This document shows positions 46,178-53,188 of a stretch of DNA of 64,000 nt, piece by piece; the first letter of the stretch is position 1; each line of letters begins with the position of its first letter. The translations under genes were made by a program, and so were the position numbers. The stretch spans positions 1 through 64,000 of the forward strand of contig NZ_JAOASQ010000020.1 in NCBI RefSeq assembly GCF_030158565.1, read 5' to 3'. The stretch is from Limnohabitans sp. (lineage in GTDB: Bacteria > Pseudomonadota > Gammaproteobacteria > Burkholderiales > Burkholderiaceae_C). The notes beneath the pieces are model-generated. The model ran no database searches, was not told the DNA's origin, and saw only the letters and a list, made by a program, of their open reading frames with translations.

Positions 46178-47194
46178 ATGATGCAAAAAACGATATTGAT
46201 CACGGGCGGCGCTGGCTACATTGGTTCACACACGGCTGTGGAATTGATAAATTCTGGGCACCACGTGGTCATCGTGGACAACCTGTGCAACAGCAGCGCC
46301 AAGGTGCTCGACCGCATCGAAGCACTGGCGGGCAAGAACTTCAGTTTTGTGCAAGCCGACGTGCGCGATGGCGCAGCGCTTGACCAGATCTTCCAGGCGC
46401 ACCGCATTGAAGGCATCATCCACTTCGCTGGCCTCAAAGCCGTGGGCGAATCTGTCGCCGAGCCGGTGCGTTACTTCGACAACAACCTCGGCAGCACCCT
46501 CACCCTGCTGCAAGCCATGGACCGCGCCAATGTGCGCCGCATTGTGTTCAGCTCATCGGCCACTGTGTATGGCGATCCGGCACAAGTGCCCATCACCGAA
46601 TCCAGCCAGCTGCAAGTGACCAACCCCTATGGCCGCACCAAGCTCATGTGCGAAGACATCCTGCGCGACCTGCAAGCGTCTGACCCGCGCTGGCACGTGG
46701 CCATCTTGCGCTACTTCAACCCGGTGGGTGCGCACATCAGCGGCACCATTGGCGAACACCCCAACGGCATCCCCAACAACCTCATGCCCTTCATCACGCA
46801 AGTGGCGGTGGGCAAGCGCGAATTTTTGAGCATCTTTGGCAACGATTACCCCACGCCCGACGGTACCGGCGTGCGCGACTACATCCACGTGATCGACCTG
46901 GCCCTGGGCCACTTGGCGGCACTGCGCTACCTGCAAGACAAGCAAGCCAGCATCACCGTCAACCTGGGCACAGGCCGCGGCGTGAGCGTGAAAGAGCTGG
47001 CCGACACCTTTGCCCAAGTGACCGGCGTGCCCGTTCCCTATCAGTTTGTTGCCCGCCGCCCGGGCGATGTGGCCGCCTGCTATGCCGACACCCGCCTGGC
47101 CCAAGAAGCCCTGGGCTGGAAGGCCGAACTCGGCGTGGACCGCATGTGCGCTGACGCATGGCGCTGGCAATCGCAAAACCCCAACGGTTATTGA
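46178..47194 (+). CDS. galE: UDP-glucose 4-epimerase
   Basis: The 338-residue SDR enzyme interconverts UDP-glucose and UDP-galactose for surface sugars. It has ILITGGAGYIGSHTAVEL, HFAGLKAVGES, FSSSATVYG, the YGRTK catalytic Tyr/Lys pair and RYFNPVGAH. The ATG at 46178 (or 46181) starts the Rossmann fold; upstream in-frame codons are family B repeat sequence and are rejected. It precedes the O-antigen ligase by 3 bases. Confidence 0.95.
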   Translation: MMQKTILITGGAGYIGSHTAVELINSGHHVVIVDNLCNSSAKVLDRIEALAGKNFSFVQADVRDGAALDQIFQAHRIEGIIHFAGLKAVGESVAEPVRYFDNNLGSTLTLLQAMDRANVRRIVFSSSATVYGDPAQVPITESSQLQVTNPYGRTKLMCEDILRDLQASDPRWHVAILRYFNPVGAHISGTIGEHPNGIPNNLMPFITQVAVGKREFLSIFGNDYPTPDGTGVRDYIHVIDLALGHLAALRYLQDKQASITVNLGTGRGVSVKELADTFAQVTGVPVPYQFVARRPGDVAACYADTRLAQEALGWKAELGVDRMCADAWRWQSQNPNGY

Positions 47195-47197
47195 CCG

Positions 47198-48430
47198 ATG
47201 ACACTGCCCAAAGCCCTCACGCTGCCATTGTTCATGTTGCTGGCTGCCAGCAGCCTGAACACCAAGGCCATGGGTGCTGCTTGGGTGTTGCTGGTCGTCG
47301 TGGGTTTTTGGGCCGCCTGGCGCACGCGACAGACCAACACAACAGACACCGCCCCCTGGATCAAAACCTGGCTGATCGCCTGCGCCATCGCCATGGTGCT
47401 CAAGACCGTGCCCACGCTGTATTGGGCAGACCCCTGGGCTGAACGACAAGGCGAGATCCGCTTGCTGCTCGGCGCCTTGGCCGTCTGGGGCCTGAGCCGC
47501 TGGAGGGCGCTGGACTCGCAGAGCGTCCATCGCATCGCCCATGCGCTCACGGTCAGCAGTGCGCTGGGGCTGGCCTGGGTGGTGAGCTATGGCCGCGGTG
47601 AAGTCTGCACACACCCCATACCCTGGGCCGTCAGCATGGCCATGGTCAGCGGCTGGCTTTTGGCCATGGGGCAGCGCAGCGATGCACCGGCCCCACAACG
47701 GCGGCTGTGGTTGTTGGGTGGCCTTCTGGCCTTGCTGGCGGTGCTGGCCAGCCAAAGTCGCGGGGCCTTTGGCATTGTGGCTTGGTGGGCGGCAGCGCTG
47801 CTGCACCAAGCGTGGCAACACCGCCACCACGCCCTTGCGCAGCGGCGCCTGATGGTGCATGCCTTGTGGGTCACCACAGCACTGGCTGCAGCCCTTTGGG
47901 CCCTGAGCCACACCCCGGTTTTGCAACGGCCTGCGCAGTCCTTGCGCGACGCCGTGCACGAAATCACACGCTCACAACAGTCGGCGGCAGCAGGCGCCAA
48001 CAGCTCGGTGGGCTCGCGCCTCTACATGTGGCAAAGAAGCCCCGAGGCCGTTGCCCAATCGCCCTGGCTGGGCCATGGCCGTGATGGCCGCAAACAAACC
48101 CTGGCCACGTGGGCAGCACAAGCCCAGTCAGACGAAATCAGCCGCCTGGGGCACCTGCACAACGAATACCTCAACCAACTGGTCGATCACGGCCTGTGGG
48201 GGCTGGCCAGCCAGCTGAGCTACATCCTGGGCCTGCTGTGGATGGTCAAACAACTGGTGCAAGCCCGACAAAAAACAGCTGCGCAAATCATCGGCTGCAT
48301 CACCTTCATGCACACCGTCAGCAGCATGGCCAACGTCAACTTCGCGCACAACTACTACACCACCGCCTTGTCACTGCTGGTCATGCTGGCGCTGTGGCTG
48401 GCTGGCCGAACGCCACGAGACCCCAGATAG
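47198..48430 (+). CDS. O-antigen ligase family protein (WaaL-like)
   Basis: The 410-residue polytopic membrane protein has about ten hydrophobic segments and the O-antigen ligase/Wzy_C features: a large periplasmic loop with GSRLYMWQRSPEAVAQSPWLGHGRDG and, after it, LGHLHNEYLNQLVDHGLWGLA, where the H-x(2)-N/Y-type segment is conserved. Such proteins join polymerised O-antigen to lipid A-core, or polymerise it. Ligase and polymerase cannot be separated by sequence. It follows galE by 3 bases. Confidence 0.85.
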   Translation: MTLPKALTLPLFMLLAASSLNTKAMGAAWVLLVVVGFWAAWRTRQTNTTDTAPWIKTWLIACAIAMVLKTVPTLYWADPWAERQGEIRLLLGALAVWGLSRWRALDSQSVHRIAHALTVSSALGLAWVVSYGRGEVCTHPIPWAVSMAMVSGWLLAMGQRSDAPAPQRRLWLLGGLLALLAVLASQSRGAFGIVAWWAAALLHQAWQHRHHALAQRRLMVHALWVTTALAAALWALSHTPVLQRPAQSLRDAVHEITRSQQSAAAGANSSVGSRLYMWQRSPEAVAQSPWLGHGRDGRKQTLATWAAQAQSDEISRLGHLHNEYLNQLVDHGLWGLASQLSYILGLLWMVKQLVQARQKTAAQIIGCITFMHTVSSMANVNFAHNYYTTALSLLVMLALWLAGRTPRDPR

Positions 48431-48466
48431 CCACGCTTCGCTCGCAATGACACGCCAATCCAGTGC
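48428..48466. repeat. Degenerate family B repeat after the ligase gene
   Basis: TAGCCACGCTTCGCTCGCAA followed by TGACACGCCAATCCAGT is a rearranged family B unit that begins at the stop codon of the ligase gene. Confidence 0.6.
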
Positions 48467-48483
48467 TTGTCGCAGGCATAAAA

Positions 48484-48504
48484 AAAGGACCACGAAGGTC
48501 CTTT
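48484..48504. terminator. Bidirectional terminator between convergent genes
   Basis: AAAGGACC, loop ACGA(A), GGTCCTTT, preceded by an A-run and followed by T, lies between the convergent ligase and WbaP-like genes, so it can end both. Confidence 0.75.
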
Positions 48505-48527
48505 CAATACTGCATGCCCAAAGCGCC

Positions 48528-49958
48528 TCAATAAGCCCCATCTCGCCGCAGCACCACCTTGATCGTCTTGAACAAAATCGCGATGTCGTACCAAAGCGAC
48601 CAGTTCTTCACATACCAAGTGTCCAGATACACCCGGGTGTCATAGTCCACATCGTTGCGACCGCTGACCTGCCAAAGCCCCGTCATGCCCGGGCGCACCA
48701 TCAGGAAATAATCTACATCGTCACCATACTTGGACAACTCTGCTCGAATGACCGGGCGTGGCCCCACCAAACTCATCTCGCCCCGGATCACGTTGAACAA
48801 CTGGGGCAGTTCATCCAAACTGGTGCGGCGCAAAAACTGGCCGATGGGCGTGATACGCGGGTCATTGCGCAGCTTGAACTCACGCTCCCACTCGGCCCGC
48901 GCAGCCGGGTCATTGGCCAGCAATTCACGCAAACGCTCCTCGGCATCCACCTGCATGGTGCGGAACTTGAAGCACGGAAACACATTGCCCGACTGCCCCA
49001 CCCGCTTGTGCGCAAATATGGCCGGCCCACCATCGCGCTTGATGCGCAGCGCGATGTAAAGCAAGGGCAAAGCGCCCAAGACCAGCAGCGCCAAGGCCGC
49101 TGCCAAGTCAAACACCCGCTTGAGCAAACGTGCCGGCCAATAACGCAAGTTGTTGCGCAACTTGAGCATGGCCACTTCGTGCGAGAAGAAATAAGAAATG
49201 TCGGTGCCAAACAAAGGCACCCCGCGCATGGCAGGCACCACGCTCACATCTTCGGCCTTCCAGCGGGCCAGCATGCGCAGCAGGTCTTCACGCAAATCGT
49301 TTTGGCCGTGCTCCAGCGCCAGCACAAACTGCACCCCCGGCACCTTGGCCCACTGGGCCAGCTGCAAGGCGGCATCAGCGGGTGCATAGGCCATGTCCAC
49401 AAAACCCACCACCGTAAAACCCAAAGCAGGCTCACTTTGCAAAGCGGCCACAGCCTCTTGCGCGTTGGGGCCATTGCCCACAATCAGCGTGGGCCGCTGC
49501 CACACGCCCAGGCGCCGCATGAAGGTCCGCGCCCAACTGCGCACCACCGGCACAAACACCGCCGCCAAAGGCCACACCAGCGCCCACCACAAACGCGACG
49601 AATTCCAGCGCGTCAGCGCCAGCACCGCCAAGTCCAGCACCGCCAGCACCATCAGAACCTGCAGCGTCTCGCCCAGCTCCGTCCAAAAAGGCTTGCGGTC
49701 ACTGTAATGGCGAAACCGCGCCAAAAAGAAAACCATGCCCACACCCGCCACCGCCATCCAGGCCCAATAACGCTGAATGTCTTGCGTCACCAGCCAATGG
49801 GTGCCGGGCGCATCACTCAAAGCATCGGCCAGCACAGCCGCCAACAAGGCCGACCACAACATGGCCAACGCGTCAGCAGCCAACAGCACGCCCTTGGTCA
49901 GGCGAATCTGCAGGGGGCTCAGGCGACGCCAGTTTTGAGAAAAGGGGAATTCAAACAA
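48528..49958 (-). CDS. Undecaprenyl-phosphate sugar phosphotransferase (WbaP-like)
   Basis: The 476-residue enzyme starts polysaccharide repeat synthesis by moving a sugar-1-phosphate to undecaprenyl phosphate. The N-terminal half has about four to five membrane helices and a nucleotide-binding-like fold (TLIVGNGPNAQEAVAALQ). The C-terminal bacterial sugar transferase domain has KRVFDLAAALALL, CFKFRTMQVDAEERL, RRTSLDELPQLFNVI, MSLVGPRPV and VRPGMTGLWQVSGR. The only start that keeps the first helix is TTG at 49958 with no ribosome binding site. The 5' end borders a broken parE, so it may have been remodelled by a rearrangement. Confidence 0.88.
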   Translation of the reverse strand: MFEFPFSQNWRRLSPLQIRLTKGVLLAADALAMLWSALLAAVLADALSDAPGTHWLVTQDIQRYWAWMAVAGVGMVFFLARFRHYSDRKPFWTELGETLQVLMVLAVLDLAVLALTRWNSSRLWWALVWPLAAVFVPVVRSWARTFMRRLGVWQRPTLIVGNGPNAQEAVAALQSEPALGFTVVGFVDMAYAPADAALQLAQWAKVPGVQFVLALEHGQNDLREDLLRMLARWKAEDVSVVPAMRGVPLFGTDISYFFSHEVAMLKLRNNLRYWPARLLKRVFDLAAALALLVLGALPLLYIALRIKRDGGPAIFAHKRVGQSGNVFPCFKFRTMQVDAEERLRELLANDPAARAEWEREFKLRNDPRITPIGQFLRRTSLDELPQLFNVIRGEMSLVGPRPVIRAELSKYGDDVDYFLMVRPGMTGLWQVSGRNDVDYDTRVYLDTWYVKNWSLWYDIAILFKTIKVVLRRDGAY

Positions 49959-49959
49959 T

Positions 49960-50070
49960 TCAGATCCAAATGCAAGAAAAAAACAAACTCACTACAGGCA
50001 TTTGCAACTTAAGTGGCCAAATCTCCAGCAAGTCCGTCTTCGCACTTTGGGCAAAGAGAACTTCGAACAT
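49960..50070 (-). pseudogene. Truncated ParE toxin remnant
   Basis: An ATG overlapping the ParD stop (TGATG) opens a 36-residue frame. Its first 18 residues, MFEVLFAQSAKTDLLEIW, match the N-terminus of RelE/ParE toxins (S-x-A-x-x-D-L-x-E-I-W). The match then stops and unrelated residues lead to a stop at 49960, two bases before the WbaP-like start codon. The catalytic and C-terminal parts are missing. Confidence 0.6.
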
Positions 50071-50339
50071 CAGTTGACCCTTCGTGCCTTGACTGCACGA
50101 CCCTGCACCTTGATGCTCTCCATATCCATCTTGCTCACGCGACCAGCAGCAACATCATTCATGCCCCAATCAATGTCTGCCTTCAAGGCCGCTAGGCTCA
50201 AAGTCTTCACCGACTGATAAGCCTCAAACAAGCGCAACGCCTCCCGAATCACCTCACTGGCCGAGCCATACAGCCCAGATGCAACGTGTTCACGCACACG
50301 TGCTTCCATCTCCGAGGGCAAAGATACATTCATGGTCAT
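50070..50339 (-). CDS. ParD-family antitoxin
   Basis: The 89-residue product has the ribbon-helix-helix N-terminus MTMNVSLPSEMEARVREHVA, GSASEVIREALRLFE, then the C-terminal region that wraps the toxin (LKADIDWGMNDVAAGRVSKMD). It is full length for the family. Its partner ParE is cut to a stub directly downstream, so this is an orphan antitoxin that could still repress its own promoter or neutralise ParE toxins encoded elsewhere. Confidence 0.85.
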   Translation of the reverse strand: MTMNVSLPSEMEARVREHVASGLYGSASEVIREALRLFEAYQSVKTLSLAALKADIDWGMNDVAAGRVSKMDMESIKVQGRAVKARRVN

Positions 50340-50400
50340 GCAAACTTCCTAGTTGGCAATTTTTGCCATTTTATGCACCGCCCCTCATTGCGGTTGGCAT

Positions 50401-51309
50401 TCACCCCCAAAACCCCTTGTGCATGCTGCACCAGCGCTTGAACCGCAAAGGCCAACGCGACTCCAAACGTCCCAGGCGGTAACCGATCAGCTTGGCAGCC
50501 GTGCGCACCAGCGCAGAAGGAATCCACCATGGGGCATGACGCCACAAATAACCCAACTCAGATCGCACAAAGCGCAAACCCTCGCCACCGGCAGAACCGA
50601 ACTCGGCCAAAAGCCAAGGGCTGCGGGCATGTAAAACGCCAGTGTCGAAATACCGACGGAACTCTTGCAACACGCTGTAATTGTGCGAATGGTGCACACA
50701 GGCATCGGCCACATAAGCCACCGATTTGCCAGTCAAAAGCAATCGGGCCGCGACCGACATGTCCTCGCCCAAAATCACATCGGACGGAAAGCCGCCCACC
50801 GCCTGCAGATCTGCCACACGGTAAGCCGCAAACGAGTTGGACAGAAAACAAGCCTTGAGCCCAAAACGGGATTTGTCGGCCAAGCTGACACTGCGCGAAA
50901 CATCGGGGTAATTGAACAGCCTGGCATGCGCCGCAACGGGCGATGCATCGGCATGGGGCAACTGACGGCCATAGGCACAGGCCACGGCAGGATCGGCAAA
51001 AACAGACACCAAGCGCGACAGGGCGTGTGGATCGGCCAGCAAGGCGTCTTGCGTCATGTAGACCACCACATCGGTGCCAGCCGGCAAATGTGAAAGCGCC
51101 AAATTGCGCGTGGCACCGTGGTTGAAGTCTGCTGCTGCAATGCACTGCAACTGCCAGCCAGGTGGCAAAGCAGAAAAGTCTGTGTTGTCAGTTGAGGAGG
51201 AGTCGACCACCAGGCCCGGCACAACGTATTGCTGTGAACGCACCGCGTGCAACCACAGCGTCCACAGCAAGCCGGGGTTACGCGTTGGGACGACCAAACA
51301 AAAAGACAT
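50401..51309 (-). CDS. Family 2 glycosyltransferase (rhamnosyltransferase-like)
   Basis: The 302-residue GT-A enzyme has CLVVPTRNPG, VVDSSSTDNT, FNHGATRNLAL, VYMTQDALL (the DxD-like site is the QDA segment) and GEDMSVAARLL. FNHG and TQDA are typical of rhamnosyltransferase-type GT2 proteins. The ATG at 51309 is used over a TTG two codons upstream. It is divergent from the next GT2 gene. The linkage made cannot be told. Confidence 0.85.
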   Translation of the reverse strand: MSFCLVVPTRNPGLLWTLWLHAVRSQQYVVPGLVVDSSSTDNTDFSALPPGWQLQCIAAADFNHGATRNLALSHLPAGTDVVVYMTQDALLADPHALSRLVSVFADPAVACAYGRQLPHADASPVAAHARLFNYPDVSRSVSLADKSRFGLKACFLSNSFAAYRVADLQAVGGFPSDVILGEDMSVAARLLLTGKSVAYVADACVHHSHNYSVLQEFRRYFDTGVLHARSPWLLAEFGSAGGEGLRFVRSELGYLWRHAPWWIPSALVRTAAKLIGYRLGRLESRWPLRFKRWCSMHKGFWG

Positions 51310-51358
51310 GAACAACCAGAACCCAAAAAACCTATAAAAATTCGAAGAGAATTAACCC

Positions 51359-52294
51359 ATGCCATATCAGCCCACCGTCCACATCCTGCTGGCCACCTAC
51401 AACGGGGCCAATTACCTTCAAGCGCAACTGCAGTCCATAGCCCGGCAAACGCACAGCCAGTGGACGCTGACCGTGAGCGACGACGGATCAACGGACGAGA
51501 CGGTGAACATCGTCAAAACATTTGCGCAAAACAGCCCGCAAACCGTTACCCTGCTGCAAGGCCCGTGCGAGGGATCTTCCACCCGCAACTTTTGCCACCT
51601 TGTACAACATGCCCCGGCAAACACCAAGCAAGACTTGTACGCCTTTTGTGACCAGGACGATGTGTGGCTGGACACCAAGCTGGAGCGGGCCGTGCAGTGG
51701 CACGCGCAACACCTGCAGCAGCCCGTGCGCTTGTATTGCGGGCGAACACAGTTTGTGAACGAACAGCTCAAACCCATTGGCCTGAGCCCCGGCATACGCC
51801 GCCCGCCCAGCTTTGGCAACGCGCTGGTGCAAAACATTGCCAGCGGCAACACAATGGTGTTGAACCCGGCGGTGTTGGCTGCGCAAAAAAAAGTCCAGCC
51901 CGAGCACAGCGTGTGGCACGACTGGACAACTTACCTAGTGGCCACCGCCTTGGGTGGCGAAGTGTGGTTTGACGACGAGCCATGCCTGCTTTACCGCCAG
52001 CATGGGGGCAATGTAATTGGATCGAACAATGGGCTCAGCGCCCAGATCAGGCGACTGAAACCGCTGTTTGAAGGGCGTTTCAAGCAGTGGACCGATGCAA
52101 ATATGGCGGCAGTGCTTGATGTGGGCCCCGCAGCTAGCGAGGCCGCCCAAGAACTTCATCAAAAATTTGCTCAACTTCGTGTTGAGCGATTTCCTTGGAA
52201 GAGGTTCTGCAGCTGGCAAGGAACCGCTATTCGCAGGCAAACAACCAGTTCTAATTTGACTTTAGGGCTGGCCCTTGCTTTGCAATTGTCCTAG
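51359..52294 (+). CDS. Family 2 glycosyltransferase
   Basis: The 311-residue GT-A enzyme has VHILLATYNGANYLQAQLQS, VSDDGSTDET, FCDQDDVWLDTKLE (DQDD metal site) and HDWTTYLVATALGG. It resembles sugar transferases of O-antigen clusters. The last 30 residues are poorly conserved and lie where base composition changes to AT-rich sequence, so its C-terminus may have been remade at the island border. It converges with the dioxygenase gene. Confidence 0.83.
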   Translation: MPYQPTVHILLATYNGANYLQAQLQSIARQTHSQWTLTVSDDGSTDETVNIVKTFAQNSPQTVTLLQGPCEGSSTRNFCHLVQHAPANTKQDLYAFCDQDDVWLDTKLERAVQWHAQHLQQPVRLYCGRTQFVNEQLKPIGLSPGIRRPPSFGNALVQNIASGNTMVLNPAVLAAQKKVQPEHSVWHDWTTYLVATALGGEVWFDDEPCLLYRQHGGNVIGSNNGLSAQIRRLKPLFEGRFKQWTDANMAAVLDVGPAASEAAQELHQKFAQLRVERFPWKRFCSWQGTAIRRQTTSSNLTLGLALALQLS

Positions 52295-52317
52295 TTACCC
52301 GCACTGTCGCTCTCATC

Positions 52318-53178
52318 TCAGCCCTCGTATATACCAAGTTGCGAGACAGGTATTTGCTTAATGTGCCTAAAATCCACTACATTACCAGCCCCGAATAGTC
52401 GCCCTGAATACTTATAGTATTCACGACTAATGCTATTTATTTTTTTACTTCTATCAAAGAAGTAATCCATGTGATGCATTGGCATATTTTTCGGTGTTAT
52501 ATGCATAACAAACGACCTACGTGTCATTTTTTTATCAATATGCTCTAACCCACCATGTAAAGTTGAAGGGTTCCAAATTATCATATCTCCCTTTTGAACG
52601 GTACAAGTCACCACCTCTAAATTTGCAATTTTTGCCATTTCAATCAATTTTTCATTGTATGCATTAAAAAGAGGAGTTGATGATGGCGGAACTTTGCTAT
52701 TTGGATGGAATTGCTCTTTAAGTTTTTCAAGATCAGGTTCTGGCAACAAATGACTTCCTCGGACAGCAATTAACGCTCCATTACGTTCATCGACATCATC
52801 TAACGCAACCCATACACCCATGTATCCACCATTACCGCCAGAATAGAAATATGGCGTATCACGATGTAGCGGTTGCTGACTCCCCAATTCAAAAAAAAGT
52901 GATGTGTACAACGTGGCTTCGCCATATTGATCTACCACCTCACTGCCTAACTCCATTGCTTCAATGAAAATTTTTTGCAATGGTTTTACAGAGTAGTGTA
53001 AATTCACAACTCTCTGCAATAGCCCTTCAACAAGAAGATCGTGCTCGATTAGATTTTCATCATTTACATCACGAAATTTATCTATTGCATTGTTTGCAGC
53101 AGATATTAACTCCTTAGAAATTGCATTACGGATAATGCAAAAGCCATCCTTCTGAAATGTATCCCAAATCATGCTCAT
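52318..53178 (-). CDS. Phytanoyl-CoA dioxygenase family protein
   Basis: The 286-residue product is an iron(II)/2-oxoglutarate oxygenase: QPLHRDTPYFY gives the HxD pair, and MIIWNPSTLHGG the distal His; RRSFVMHIT provides the Arg for oxoglutarate. The start at 53178 has AAGGAG and a good spacing. It is the last gene of the rfb operon, 10 bases after the fusion glycosyl gene. In polysaccharide clusters such enzymes hydroxylate a sugar or lipid. The substrate here is unknown. The gene is AT-rich and uses codons unlike the flanking core. Confidence 0.82.
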   Translation of the reverse strand: MSMIWDTFQKDGFCIIRNAISKELISAANNAIDKFRDVNDENLIEHDLLVEGLLQRVVNLHYSVKPLQKIFIEAMELGSEVVDQYGEATLYTSLFFELGSQQPLHRDTPYFYSGGNGGYMGVWVALDDVDERNGALIAVRGSHLLPEPDLEKLKEQFHPNSKVPPSSTPLFNAYNEKLIEMAKIANLEVVTCTVQKGDMIIWNPSTLHGGLEHIDKKMTRRSFVMHITPKNMPMHHMDYFFDRSKKINSISREYYKYSGRLFGAGNVVDFRHIKQIPVSQLGIYEG

Positions 53179-53188
53179 TTTAACTCCT

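Noticed and set aside
48447-50012. Plus-strand open frame of about 520 codons
   Set aside because: Antisense to the WbaP-like transferase, rich in His/Gln/Arg, with no ribosome binding site or known motif.
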